Assembly (NCBI RefSeq): GCF_004216495.1
Contig: NZ_CP034841.1
Span: 1-64,000 of the forward strand
From: Mycoplasmopsis phocirhinis
Lineage (GTDB): Bacteria > Bacillota_I > Bacilli_A > Mycoplasmatales > Metamycoplasmataceae
Direction of reading: 5' to 3'
Length of the DNA stretch: 64,000 bases
Shown: positions 1 through 10,463 of the stretch, piece after piece
Position numbering within the stretch: position 1 is the first letter of the stretch
Layout: each line of letters opens with the position of its first letter
Notes under the pieces: model-generated
Seen by the model: the letters and a program-made list of their open reading frames with translations, nothing else
The model's database searches: none
Told to the model about the DNA's origin: nothing
Translations under genes and position numbers: made by a program

Positions 1-23
1 AATAAAATATTATATGTTGATAA

Positions 24-29
24 TATAAT
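24..29 (+). promoter_or_regulatory. possible -10 box for dnaA
   Basis: TATAAT hexamer about 65 bases before the dnaA start. No convincing -35 can be seen because the window begins here, so this is only a candidate. Confidence 0.35.
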
Positions 30-93
30 TTATGCACCTTATTTTAAGTAAATAAATAAAAATTGTTTTATCATTTAAACCATACGAGGAAAT

Positions 94-1518
94 ATGAACA
101 AAAAGACATTAGAAAATAATGAAATAATCTATTTTAATAAAACATTTTTTGAAAATTTAAGCAATATTGTCGAAGACAAGATGATTCTGAAAAGTTTTTT
201 TAGCAGAATTAAAATTTACGGTGTCGAAAACAATGAAGTTTTAATTAAAACCGATTTAAAAGGCGATAGTTTAAATTTCTTAAGACGAGACTATAAAGAA
301 AAAATAACAAAAGCTTTAAATGAAACATTTGACAAAAAAATGACATTTAGATTTGAGTTTTTTGAATCAGAACCAAATAAAATAAATATAGAAAAAAAAG
401 AAAATATATATTCAAATGAATTTTATCAGGCTAAAGCTAAAATAAATTTAAATGAAAACATAAATTCACAGTTTAAAAAAGATTTTTCTTTTGACAATTA
501 TGTTGAATCAGATTTTAATAGACAAGTAATTGCGATAGGTAAAAACATTGCTGAAGGTGGTTTTTTATATAATCCTGTTTTTATATTTTCAAAATCTGGT
601 TTAGGAAAAACACATTTATTAAATGCGATAGGTTTAGAATTAGAAAAAAAGAATGTTGAGGTTATTTATTTAAATGCGATAGATTTTGTAACCGACGCAA
701 CAATAATATTACAAGATAACAAACAAGAAAAAATTAAAGAATGATATCAAAAATATTATTCGGCTGATGTATTAATGTTTGACGATTTTCAACATTATGG
801 CCAAGGTAATAAAAAAAGCACGTTAACTGCGATAAATCAAATCCTTGATTACCGAGTAAATAAAGGTAAATTAACCATTTTTACTTCTGATAAAAGCCCT
901 CAACTATTAAATGCGATGTTTGACCAGCGATTAATAACAAGGCTTGTGGCGGGTTTACAAATTAAAATAAACACTCCAAAACAAGAAGATATATTAGTTT
1001 TATTAAATGAATTTCTTAAAAGAAACAAAATTTCTCCTGAAAATTGAGAAGAGGAAGCAAAAAAATTTATAGCTCGTAATTTTCACGGTTCAGTACGAAC
1101 TCTTTTAGGTGCTATTACAATGCTTATGTATTACAAAAAAGATATAGAAACAAAATTTAACTCAAAATACACATTTGCCGTTGTTCAAAAAATACTTTCA
1201 GAAATAAGCAGCAATAAGGATTCTATAACACCAGATTATGTGGTTGAATATGTTGCAAAATATTATAAAATTCACAAAAAAGATATTTTAGGAAAATCGA
1301 GAAAAAAAGAATTTGTTATAGCAAGACACATCGCAATGTTTATTATTCGAGATGAATTGAAATTGCCTCTAATAAAAATAGGCGAAATTTTTGGAAATAG
1401 GGATCATTCAACAGTGGTTAATGCTATTAGAAAAGTAGAATTTCAAAAAGAAAGCAATGATATGTCGTACAGCAGAGCACTATCTGCAATTACTGACGAA
1501 ATCCATAAACTAATTTAA
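94..1518 (+). CDS. dnaA: chromosomal replication initiator DnaA
   Basis: AAA+ initiator that binds DnaA boxes, melts oriC and loads the helicase. The 474-residue protein has the Walker A segment SKSGLGKTH (about residues 166-174), Walker B LMFDDF near residues 227-232, and a C-terminal DNA-binding helix-turn-helix with the signature DHSTVVNAI near residue 440. The ATG follows GAGGAAAT, a good ribosome binding site. TGA codons at 742 and 1045 are read as Trp inside the AAA+ domain. Walker A lacks the usual second Gly (SKSGLGKT instead of GGVGLGKT), otherwise the family layout is complete. It lies directly before oriC and dnaN. Confidence 0.97.
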
Positions 1519-1649
1519 TTTATCCACAACAAAACAACAAATTAGCGATTTACTAAAATTGCTTAAAATAATAGTTATTTGTAAATTTGGAACAAATTAT
1601 CCACAAATAAACAAAGCATAATATTTATATTATTTTTTAAAGGAGAAAA
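1519..1649. other. oriC: replication origin (oriC) with DnaA boxes
   Basis: AT-rich spacer between dnaA and dnaN. It contains two perfect consensus DnaA boxes TTATCCACA in the same orientation, at 1520-1528 (overlapping the end of the dnaA stop codon) and 1597-1605. The 68 bases between them are AT-rich and could serve as the unwinding element. dnaA-oriC-dnaN is the standard mollicute arrangement. Further boxes may lie upstream of dnaA, outside this window. Confidence 0.85.
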
Positions 1650-2756
1650 ATGAAATTTCACATAAATAAAAAAGTTTTTGATGAGGCTTTAGAAGTAGTT
1701 TCAAAATATGTAGATCCTATAAGTACTTTTTATAGCTTTCGCGCGATATATATTAATTTAAGCGAAAATTTTATTACATTAAAAGCTGCTAACGATTCAA
1801 CAAGTATAGTAAAAAAATTAGTTGTTGATGACACTAATATTAAAGTTGAGCAAACAGGCGAATTTTTAATACAAGCAAATGTTTTTAAAAACATTATTAA
1901 AAAACTTTCTGGTTTTATTACAATTTCGAAATCTGGTAATAATTTATTAGATATACAAGAAGGTAATTCCAGATATCAAATAACAACTCTTAATTCTTCT
2001 ACTTTTCCTATTACTGATAATTTATTAAATACAAAGCAAATTGAAATAGATACAAATGAATTTAAAAAAGCAATTAAATCAGTTAATCACGCTTCAAGTC
2101 AAGATAACAATTTAATTTATAAATGTGTTAATATAAAAAATAAAAACGGTTTTATTAATTTTACAGCAACTGATTCATATAGGCTTGCGTTATACCAAAT
2201 GAAAAATGATTTAATTTTAGATGATAAAATGGATATTTCTATAGTCGCAAAAGATTTAAAAGATATTGTTGGAATTGACGCTCCTAAAAAAATTACATTT
2301 TTTTATAATGATATAAAAGTTGGTGTTAAATATAACAACACCACAATAATTTCAAGGATAGTATCTTTAAATTTTAAAGATACAGAACCATTGTTTAATG
2401 AAATGAAAATAAAGCACGCTATTCAAATTGAAAAAAACGAATTAAATGATTTATTAAATAAAATATGAATTGCTAATGGAGATAAACAAAACAGAATTGA
2501 ACTAAAAGTAAATAACTCTTTATTGCAAATTACAAATAACATTAGCGAAATTGGTTTATCAACCGCTAAAACTGAAAAATTTAAGTTTAAAGGAACAAAT
2601 TTTGATTTAGATTTAAACTATGTATTTTTAAAAGATGCGATTTCGGTTTTTGATGGTGAAATTTCAATTCTTATAGATGAAAGTATGAAAAAAATTTTAA
2701 TAATTTCAAATTCAAACACATTTTCAAAACAACTTATAACACCACTTAGAAGATAA
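1650..2756 (+). CDS. dnaN: DNA polymerase III sliding clamp (beta subunit)
   Basis: Ring-shaped processivity clamp that tethers replicative polymerases to DNA. The 368-residue product is of normal length. Its position after dnaA and oriC, the conserved FTATDSYRLA-like motif near residue 175, and the C-terminal ending TPLRR support the call. It starts at ATG after AAGGAGAAA. One TGA at 2466 is read as Trp. The downstream S4 gene starts one base after the stop, so the two are probably cotranscribed. Confidence 0.96.
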
Positions 2757-2757
2757 T

Positions 2758-2985
2758 ATGATTAAAAAGATATACATAAACACTGAATTTATTACGTTAG
2801 GTCAATTACTTAAATTAACAGGTTTAATAAACAACGGAGGAGAGGCTAAAGATTTTATAGAATTAAACAAAATAAATATCAGGATAAATGGAAAAACTCC
2901 ACAAGGACGAGGAAGCAAAATTTATCCAGAAATGGCTGTAAGTATTATTTCAACAATTTATTTAATAAAAAAACGCCATAGTTAA
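2758..2985 (+). CDS. S4-domain RNA-binding protein, YaaA/RlbA type
   Basis: Small protein of 75 residues that is almost entirely one S4 RNA-binding fold: ITLGQLLKLTGLINNGGEAK followed by the typical VxVNGxxExRRG-like stretch (INGKTPQGRGSKI). In Firmicutes a small S4 protein is encoded between dnaN and recF, and this gene occupies that place with the ATG one base after the dnaN stop. Its role is thought to be ribosome-related but is not settled. The ORF ends inside the 5' arm of a terminator hairpin. Confidence 0.85.
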   Translation: MIKKIYINTEFITLGQLLKLTGLINNGGEAKDFIELNKINIRINGKTPQGRGSKIYPEMAVSIISTIYLIKKRHS

Positions 2986-3001
2986 TTTCTCTGGTGTTTT
3001 T
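2970..3001 (+). terminator. intrinsic terminator after dnaN-S4
   Basis: Hairpin AAAACGCCA / TGGTGTTTT with one G-T pair, followed by a T-run. It overlaps the stop codon of the S4 gene. Confidence 0.8.
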
Positions 3002-3037
3002 TTAATAAGTGTAAAAGTTTTTTTGTATTTAATTAAT

Positions 3038-3766
3038 TTACAATTTATTATATTTGCGTCTGTTGAGTATCATTAAATAAACTTGTGAAATATAAATAGA
3101 TATAGATATCGATTGTCAAACAATGCTTGTTAAAATGTTTGAATCAAAATCGCCTCTGTTTATGCCTAAAAATATTCAATAACCTAATCACATTAAATTT
3201 AATAATAATAAAGTATAAAGCATCACTTTTGACATTCCACCGAATTTTTTTTCTTCTAATGATTTAATAGCTCCTGGAAGAAAACTAAATGACGTGAGCA
3301 TTGGAAAAATTAGAATTAAAACTGCCATTAATTTTACTGGCATATGTATATTTTTTACATATCCTCAAATTGAAATAGAGGCTGCTATAGCCGAAACAAT
3401 TAATGAAATAATTAACGCTTTTAAAGCAAATTTTTTTCTTTTTTTAATTTCGCTATATTTATAAGAAAAATAAATGGTTGTAGATAATATAAAAGCAGAT
3501 ATTAAATTAGCGAACATAGTTGCGCTCATTTTAGTTTGATTTGTGTCGAGTGCGCCAAGTATCATTCAACCTATAACACCAGTAAAAAACATTCAAAATG
3601 AGTAAAATTTTGTTTCTTTTTGAGTTTTTTTGGTTTTAATTAAATGAACTAATTGTGGAATACCAACAGATAATGTTAAAATAACTGATAAAACACCAAA
3701 TAAAAAAGCAAACCAAGCAGATATAGGGTGCTGATGATCAAGTCTAAATAATTTTAATAAAGTCAT
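3038..3766 (-). CDS. PQ-loop repeat membrane protein
   Basis: About 242 residues with around seven membrane segments in two similar halves. Each half has a PQ-loop-like motif: GIPQLVHLIKTKKT near residues 30-43 and FLPGAIKSLEEKKFGG near residue 155, each followed by a hydrophobic helix with SFWMFFTGVIGW or LNLMWLGYW. PQ-loop proteins (SWEET, KDEL receptor and lysosomal amino-acid exporter types) carry small solutes; the substrate here cannot be inferred. The ATG at 3766 is preferred over an upstream ATG at 3811 because AAAGGAA precedes it. TGA codons are read as Trp. Confidence 0.7.
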
Positions 3767-3848
3767 TTTTCCTTTCAAATTGTTAAAAATAATTATGTGT
3801 TTAATTTGCAAGCGTTTTTTATTATATAGTTTTTTTAATTCAACATTA

Positions 3849-3874
3849 AAAAACTCGTATTAAACGAGTTTTTA
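3849..3874. terminator. bidirectional terminator
   Basis: Perfect hairpin AAAAACTCGT / ACGAGTTTTT with a short loop, at the 3' end of the hydrolase on the minus strand. Confidence 0.85.
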
Positions 3875-4696
3875 ATAAAAACCTTCTTTTTTAAAAATAA
3901 AATTATTTATATATTTGTGTATTTTCTGCGTGTTTTTGTATAACATCGCATGTCCTGAATCATTAATTTCGGCTGTGCTAATATTATACAAATCTACATA
4001 TTTTTTTGAAGCCTTATAATCAAAATATTTGTCTTTTTGGCTAATAAAAGCCATAAAATCTCTTTTAGTTTTAAAATAATTTTCGTAAACGTTTTTTACG
4101 TATGTTCCTTGGAGTATTTCGTTGGTTAAAGTTTTAAAAACACTGTGTCTGTGTTTAAAAAAAGATTCGTCAGTGTTGAGAATTTTATTTTTTACGCTTT
4201 CTTGCAAAATATATGAATTATCCTCATCACAAAATAAATTGAATTGAGAATCATATAATTCTTGCGGATTATTAGGTAGAAGTCACTTAAGTGTTTGTTT
4301 TTTTGTAGCGTCGTCTTGGTCACGTGGCATTAAAGGAGCAACTGAAAAAATTTGGATTATGTTTGGGTTTGTTGTTGCGTTTGATAAAGCTGCAATTGAA
4401 CCTAACGAATGTGTTACTATATATAGATGTTTATTTTGAAGCAATTTTTCAATAAATTGTTTAACTATCAGCGAATAATATTCCATTGTTATTGGTTTAT
4501 TGTGAGTAGAATTTCCACAGCCCGGCATATCTGGAGCAATTATTGAATAAATTCTGTTTTCGTTTTTAAATAATGTTTTAGCTCTGGTTGCTTCGTCGCC
4601 AAAACCGTGTAAAAATAAAACAACAACTTTGCCTAAATTTTCATCACTTAAATAACTTATAGTTTCACTGCCAATTTGTATTAATTTTCTAATCAT
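3872..4696 (-). CDS. alpha/beta hydrolase
   Basis: 274-residue alpha/beta-hydrolase fold protein, probably an esterase or lipase. It shows the oxyanion region VLFLHGFGDE (about residues 26-35), the nucleophile elbow VTHSLGS near residue 110 (Ser in a TxSxG-like context), and a C-terminal DSGHAM giving the catalytic His. No signal peptide, so cytosolic. The ATG lies just after the lplA stop with one base between, so the two form an operon. TGA at 4283-4285 (minus) is Trp. The hydrolases at 44268 and 47687 belong to the same small family. The substrate is unknown. Confidence 0.85.
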
Positions 4697-4697
4697 T

Positions 4698-5678
4698 TTA
4701 ACCTAAAATTAATTCTATTAGTTCGTCTTGCGTTACTGTGCCAAAATATTCATCTAGTTCAATACTGTTAAAAACACGTCTTAATTCATCTTCTTTTAAA
4801 GCTAAATTTGTGAATTTAGGCTCAATTTCGCTTACATCTTTCTTGCTTAAAAAATCACCTTCAAATCTTAATTCTTTAATTACTCCTTTTTCAATATTGC
4901 CTTTAACATTTACGATTCCGCCTTTAAATTTATTTCCGTTTCTAAATGTAAAAGTAGCAGCTTTATTAAAAATCCAATCTTCTGAACTTACTTTTTTATA
5001 CATATCATCTAATTGTTTTTTGTATTTATCATAAGGTATTTCAACAACTTCACCGTTGTTGTGCTCAACAAAATACTGAATTAATTTAGTAATAAACTCT
5101 TCAACATCCATTTTGTTTTTTAATTCATCATAAACGTTTGTGACACGAGCTCTTACTGATTGAATACCTTTTGATTCATATTTAATACGAGCAGGATTTA
5201 ATGCGTTTGAAAGTTTGGTTAAATCAACGTTATATAAAATTGTGCCATGGCTTACAATTCTGTTTTTGCTTAAATATTGAGCATTACCACTGATTTTTGC
5301 ACCATTGACATGAACATCATTGCGCCCGTGAAATTCAGCGTTTAAACCTAACGAACGTAAAAAACCGATAATAGGCGCCAAAAATCTTTCATAGCTACTT
5401 TGTTTGTTGTAGTCGGTGATAAAACTAAAATTAATATTACCCATGTCGTGGTAGACAGCACCACCACCTGATTTTCGGCGGGCAAGTTTAATATCTTTAT
5501 CTATAACATATTGTCTGTTGATTTCTTCGTGTGCGTTTTGATTGTTACCTATAATTATCGCGTTATCGTGTTGGTATAAAATTAGCACATCACCCGTTAC
5601 GTCTGGGTCATTTAAAATTATATTTTCTAATGGTAAAGTAATATATGGACTTGTTTGTTTTATTCTGTAAATTTTCAT
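4698..5678 (-). CDS. lplA: lipoate-protein ligase A
   Basis: Activates lipoate with ATP and attaches it to lipoyl domains such as pyruvate dehydrogenase E2. The 326-residue protein has the family motif RRKSGGGAVYHD (near residues 67-78), NINFSF after it, and the lipoyl-AMP site around the conserved Lys in GAKISGNAQ (near residue 132), plus the C-terminal accessory domain. ATG at 5678 is chosen because AGAAAGTGAG sits upstream; an in-frame GTG three codons earlier is an alternative. It fits the presence of pdhA-pdhB at 18.8-20.9 kb. Confidence 0.93.
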   Translation of the reverse strand: MKIYRIKQTSPYITLPLENIILNDPDVTGDVLILYQHDNAIIIGNNQNAHEEINRQYVIDKDIKLARRKSGGGAVYHDMGNINFSFITDYNKQSSYERFLAPIIGFLRSLGLNAEFHGRNDVHVNGAKISGNAQYLSKNRIVSHGTILYNVDLTKLSNALNPARIKYESKGIQSVRARVTNVYDELKNKMDVEEFITKLIQYFVEHNNGEVVEIPYDKYKKQLDDMYKKVSSEDWIFNKAATFTFRNGNKFKGGIVNVKGNIEKGVIKELRFEGDFLSKKDVSEIEPKFTNLALKEDELRRVFNSIELDEYFGTVTQDELIELILG

Positions 5679-5739
5679 AATACTCACTTTCTGTATAATA
5701 CAATTTTACCACTAATATATTAGTGCGTAAAAAGACAAA

Positions 5740-5767
5740 AAATAACGAGAAAATTTTCTCGTTATTT
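5740..5767 (-). terminator. terminator of rpmH-rnpA-yidC
   Basis: Perfect palindrome with arms AAATAACGAGAAAA / TTTTCTCGTTATTT, four bases after the yidC stop. Confidence 0.8.
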
Positions 5768-5770
5768 GAT

Positions 5771-7714
5771 TTATGTTCTGATTTTTTTATTATATTTTTT
5801 TTGGAAAAATTTTGTTTTGCGTAAATGGTGAATAGCTATTGATTGAGCTATTGACCATAAGTTTGTTGCTACTCAGTATATTTGAACGCCGGCTGAAAAA
5901 ATTAATGTTATAAACAAGAACACAATCATCATAATTCATTGAGTTTTGTCATTTTTTTTCATTGCTTGTTTTTGCTCAATTGTCATATGTTTTGTGTTGC
6001 GTTTATTAAGAAAACGTGGTACCAACATTGATAACAATTGTGAACCCGCTGTAAATAGCAATAAAAATAAATATCATCATTCGCCAGCAAAGAGTCTTTT
6101 ATAAGATGTAGCAGCAAAATCCAAACCTAATCAAGTAGTGGATTTTAGCTCGGGCACTGATTGTATAACCCGTCACATAGCAATAAAAATAGGTATTGAA
6201 ATTATCAGCGAAAGTATTGAGTCCATAGGACTTATTCCGTTCTTTTTATACAATTCCGATACTTCTTGTTGCTGTCTCATACGCATTTCTTTATTACCTT
6301 TATATTCGGCGTATTTAGCGTCTATTTTAGCTTTTTTAACGCGTAATTCTTCTTGCATAGTTTGTGACATTGTTGCTTTTCATGTAATTGCCAAACTAAT
6401 TAAACGTGTGACAACAACAGCAATTAAAATTACAAGAATTGTACTTCAACCCGCAGCAACAGGTAGAGGGTTTCTAATTGCTATTGTTAAAGCCGCTATT
6501 GGGTATATTACAAATGAAAAAAATGGACCATAAGATAATGTTGAGTTGAATGAATAAAAAGGAATTTGAACTTCACTCGCAGCAAAAGGTAAATTATTGT
6601 TTAAATCTACAGAAAAAGGCGAACCTAAAACAGATTTTTCGCTGCTTAATTGAGAAAACGCTAAATCACCTTTTTTATCGTATTTATTTACTCCGTTTTT
6701 GTCTAATAAAGGAAGTTTAGAGATTGTTTTATCCAAGTTGGTTTGGTTTAAATATTTTTTAACAACACGGTCGTAATTGCTTAAAACCTCATACTGTTGT
6801 GTTGATATTTTTTGAATATCACCGTTCAAAATTTTTGTCATTATCGATTCATAACTCTCGTTAGCAAATGTTCTTTGGTATACATTGTTTTGAACCAAGA
6901 ATGTTTCACGATATAAAAATTCTAAAACATCACGTGCATATTTACCACTTGCGGTTTTATACCCATCTCTATTATTAAAAACACTAAATAAAGTTGCGTT
7001 TTTTAATGATAATTCTTTGTTTTCTGGGTGCTTCATTATTAAAGCATCTTTATTTACAACATAACCTTCTTCATTTTTAGTGAATAAATTAGCAAATTGG
7101 AAATCAGGGTCAAGAACCGAAAAAGCAGTTCAATTGTCATAAATAGAATTATAATCGCTAGCATTAATTAAATGTGAAGTTGTAAACAAGTAATTACCGT
7201 TTTCACCTCTTATGATTGGTGGATTTTTAATGCTATCTTGTTTATATTGAGTTTCAATAAAATCACCGTTTGGTAAAACATATTGAATTGAAGATGTTTT
7301 AACTCCTGATAAACCGTAGTTCTGTTCACCTACTTGTTTTTGTAAGTCTACTAAAACATCTTTATAATTTTTGTAAGCTAAATGGTAGTTTGCTTCAGGT
7401 AAATTGTTTAATTCGTAAAATTCACCTTTTTGTAAAATGTTATCGTTTTTTGGTTTATTTGCTCTCTCGAATGTTGCAACTTTAGGTGCAATTTGATTTC
7501 TAGAAGTGTAAAATTCAGTACCTGAACCAGTTAGATTTGAACTTTTAACAACAATAGTTTGTACACACCCGGTAAGTGTTAAAGCAAATAATAAAACATA
7601 AAGAATAATTTTAATTATTAATCAAGCTTTTTTACGAATATCTTTATTTTTTTTTGATTTATTATCATTTTGGTTTGATTTAAAATAATCAAAGTTTTTT
7701 GATCTATTTTGCAT
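5771..7714 (-). CDS. yidC: membrane protein insertase YidC/OxaA
   Basis: Inserts and folds membrane proteins with or without SecYEG. The 647-residue product has a basic N-terminus, a hydrophobic segment and the lipobox LTLTGC with Cys near residue 50, so it may be lipid-anchored as in Gram-positive YidC. A large extracytoplasmic region follows, then the conserved core PVAAG...ISIPIFIAMWRV, a loop with KKNGISPMDS, and helices ending in ATNLWSIAQ. Its start overlaps the rnpA stop by 11 bases. The extracytoplasmic domain (about 300 residues) is much larger than in Firmicutes, as is usual for mycoplasmas. Confidence 0.93.
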
Positions 7715-8030
7715 ATTTAATTTTTGAAAATAATCTTTCAGTTGTTTTTAGTTTTGTTTCATAATCTAGATTTAAAAAGTCTTTTCTTAAGATAATTACA
7801 AAGTGAAAATTTAAATGATAGATTTTTAATGAATGTATGATTGACTTTAGTTGTCTTTTGTAATAATTACGATAAACAGCATTACAGAATTTTTTAGGTA
7901 CTGTTATTCCTATTTTAAAACTTTGGTTTTGTTGATAATAAATAATTAAAAATTTATTTATTGCCTGCTGTTTGTTTTTTATCACACTATCAAATTCTCA
8001 ACTTTTTTGTAACCTATACTGTTTTTTCAT
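7704..8030 (-). CDS. rnpA: ribonuclease P protein component
   Basis: Protein subunit of RNase P, which matures tRNA 5' ends. The 108-residue product starts at ATG 8030 (MKKQYRLQKSWEFD) once TGA is read as Trp; a shorter reading that ignores this loses the N-terminus. The family signature is FKIGITVPKK followed by AVYRNYYKRQLK, matching the usual KxxxKAVxRNxxKR helix. It sits between rpmH and yidC, the classic order. Confidence 0.93.
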
Positions 8031-8052
8031 TTTAAACCTTAATTAGATTAAA

Positions 8053-8202
8053 TTAATTAACATCTGATACAGTTAATCTTGATCTACCTTTAGCTCTTCT
8101 TGCTGCTAAAACTTTACGCCCACCAGCAGTAGCCATTCTCGCACGAAAACCATGTGTTTTAGCATGTTTTCTTTTGTTTGGTTGATATGTTCTTAAACTC
8201 AT
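8053..8202 (-). CDS. rpmH: 50S ribosomal protein L34
   Basis: 49 residues, very basic, with the near-invariant L34 pattern [20 protein letters not shown] and [13 protein letters not shown]. Start ATG follows AGGAGGTTATC, the best Shine-Dalgarno sequence in the area. First gene of the rpmH-rnpA-yidC transcript, with a clear promoter 55 bases upstream. Confidence 0.97.
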   Translation of the reverse strand: MSLRTYQPNKRKHAKTHGFRARMATAGGRKVLAARRAKGRSRLTVSDVN

Positions 8203-8222
8203 GATAACCTCCTATATATTAA

Positions 8223-8249
8223 GTTTTAGTTAAATATTAATACTAAAAC
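8223..8249 (-). promoter_or_regulatory. 5'-end hairpin of the rpmH transcript
   Basis: Inverted repeat GTTTTAGT / ACTAAAAC with an 11-base loop. It begins within two or three bases of the start site predicted from the upstream promoter, so it would form a hairpin at the very 5' end of the mRNA, a position known to protect messages from decay. It could equally bind a regulator. Confidence 0.5.
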
Positions 8250-8257
8250 GCTTTTTT

Positions 8258-8286
8258 ATTATATACAAAGTTGTCGTTTTTGTTAA
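8258..8286 (-). promoter_or_regulatory. rpmH promoter
   Basis: On the minus strand: -35 TTAACA (8281-8286), 17-base spacer, -10 TATAAT (8258-8263). This is the best two-element promoter in the window. Confidence 0.8.
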
Positions 8287-8353
8287 AAATATATTTAGTT
8301 AAATAAAATGACGATTTTGACCAACAATATTATCCCGAACAAAAAACGCCAGA

Positions 8354-8362
8354 TGCTATAAT
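8354..8362 (+). promoter_or_regulatory. extended -10 promoter of the protease lipoprotein
   Basis: TGC-TATAAT (extended -10) 18 bases before the ATG at 8381. The site AAGGAG lies between them. Confidence 0.7.
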
Positions 8363-8380
8363 TTTTCACAAGGAGATTTA

Positions 8381-10147
8381 ATGAAAAAAATATTTAAAAA
8401 TTTATTTATAACAGTTCCAACATCTTTTGGTTTGGTTAGTTCTGCTTGTGTGTCAAATGATAAAGAACAAAAAAAACTTAATCAAGATAACATTGTTAAA
8501 AAACAAGAAATAAATAACGAAACTAGCAAACAACAAAATGATAAAAAAGATAGTGCTAATTTTGAAAAAATTACTGAAAATTCTCAAAACGATAATACAA
8601 CAAAAACAAACACCGAAAAAAAAGATGACAATAAAAATCAACCTAATCCAATTAATAATCCATTTGAAAATAATTTTTTTCCTGACTTTAACCAAATTCA
8701 TAAATCAAAAAACAAATACAATCAAGATGTTACAAAGTTTAACACTGTAAGCGAAAATGAAATTTATCAAGAAATTTATGATAGAACATTTGCTATTAAA
8801 TTTGGTGTAAATTTAGGCAATAATAACAAACTTGCTACTTCACCTGGAACAACATGATTATTAGATTATTACAAAAAGAACGAAAATCAATACAAATTGT
8901 TTTTTGCAACTAATTTACATGTAATTTCATTGCTTTCAAATACTTTGGATGATAATTTAGCTACACAATTAAATTATAAGGATGAAAGAAATTTTAAAGC
9001 TGAATCTATTTCAATTGGTAAAAGTTCAGCAAATTTAACTGGTTTTAAACCTCAAACTAACAGATATGAATATAATCAAGATCGCGACAATCAAGTTAGT
9101 TGATTAAGTTCCGATATCTTTTTCGAAGATTCGGCGAAATCGGATAATGCAGCTATTAACACAGTGTATAAAGAAAATGTTTTTTCCAAGCCAAAATTAA
9201 TATTTGCTGGTTTTGATTTTATTAAACATGAATATATTGAACAATATCAACATGATTCTATTGAAAAAATTAAACAACGAATTGAACAAATAAAAGATAC
9301 AAATGACGAAAACGATAAAGAAAGCGAATTATGAATTTTAAATAATTCGCTAAAAACAAATGCATTTATACCGTTTTATACCGATTTTGCTGTTTTTGAA
9401 GTTGAGGTTAATTTTGCAAATTTAGATTCTCGATACGTAAATTGATTTAAAAATTCAATTCAAGCAGTTGACAAATATTTACAACGACAACAAACAAACA
9501 ATACACCAAATCATGATAAAACAATTTCAAAATATACATTAACAACTGATTTTATTAGTGCTGAAAAAAATACTACAAATAATTTAACTAACGCACAAAA
9601 CGTTTATATAGGTGGTTACCCAGCAAGTAAAGGTTATAATTCAAGTTGATCTAGAAATAATCCTATAGAAAGAAATAGCAGCGAACAATGATATAGATTC
9701 GGTATAGAAAATAAAGATTTATTTGCTTTATCGGCTGGAAATTACGAAGAAAAATTAACAAATGACAATTTTACTCCTTATACAAAAGTGTTTGGTAAAA
9801 CTTTAAACGAATTTTATGGTTTTATACACAACATTAATTTTTCTTCTTTATATTATGGAGCATCTGGTTCGGTTGCTTACAACGATTTTGGACAAATAAT
9901 TGGAATATATAGTGGTGTTAGTTCAAATGTTGAGCCATTTGATTTAAGTAAAAACGCTTCATTTACACCTCTATTATTATCTAAAGATTATGATTTTAAT
10001 AACAAAACTATAAAAGCATACAATTTAATAGATGGTAGCCAATTTGAAGCGCAAACAAATTCATACAGGCAAAACCTACAAATAATTTACCCGAATGGCT
10101 TTGATGATAATTCTAAAAAAACCGCTTTATTTCCAGATGGTTTTTAG
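8381..10147 (+). CDS. serine-protease-like lipoprotein, MIP/DUF31 type
   Basis: 588-residue surface lipoprotein. Signal peptide with lipobox GLVSSAC (Cys 23), then a long low-complexity linker rich in Asn, Lys and Gln, then a trypsin-like fold. Candidate catalytic triad: His180 in FFATNLHVI, Asp335 in FYTDFAVFEV, Ser495 in the oxyanion motif YGASGSVAYND. This layout matches the mycoplasma DUF31 family, whose best-known members (MIP) cleave antibodies captured by the partner protein MIB. No MIB-like gene is adjacent, so an immunoglobulin substrate is only an inference, and the protein is shorter than typical MIP. Six TGA codons are read as Trp. Confidence 0.8.
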
Positions 10148-10212
10148 TAAATTAAATTAATAAAAATATATTTTTAAACTTTTTTGAATAAGTTATATAA
10201 TGAAATATTTAT

Positions 10213-10246
10213 AAAAAAACGCAAATTTTAATTATGCGTTTTTTTC
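10213..10246 (+). terminator. terminator after protease lipoprotein
   Basis: Hairpin AAAAAACGCA / TGCGTTTTTT followed by more T residues. Confidence 0.85.
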
Positions 10247-10374
10247 AATATAACACTCATTTTTAACTACATTTTGGGAAATGTTTCCATATTAAAAATA
10301 ATTTTACTTTTTAAGTTTAAAATAAGGTGTTTTAGTAAAAAAACACTTCTATTTTCACTTAATTTTTATTGCTA

Positions 10375-10404
10375 AAAACCAAAAGTGTTTGCTTTTTTGG
10401 TTTT
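10375..10404. terminator. second hairpin, terminator-like
   Basis: AAAACCAAAA / TTTTGGTTTT, ten base pairs, 10-base loop. It follows the first terminator by about 130 bases and precedes the -10 box of the next gene. It may be a back-up terminator. Confidence 0.45.
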
Positions 10405-10463
10405 GTAGATTTAATTAAGCAAGTTATATCAATATAATACATTAGCACGAATAAGGGGATAAA

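Larger units (their letters stand above)
10148..10463. other. 316-base intergenic region
   Basis: No gene seen. It holds the terminator of the protease gene (10213-10246), a second hairpin (10375-10404) and a -10 box TATAAT at 10433-10438 for the next gene, which has an AAGGGG site before its ATG. Confidence 0.7.

Noticed and set aside
94-1518. Apparent break-up of dnaA, yidC, nusA, infB, pdhA, gyrB and many others into fragments
   Set aside because: All breaks are TGA codons at conserved Trp positions; with the mycoplasma code they are single intact genes, not pseudogenes.
8453-8750. Long minus- and plus-strand ORFs inside the Asn/Lys-rich linker of the protease lipoprotein
   Set aside because: Low-complexity shadows of the real gene in other frames.
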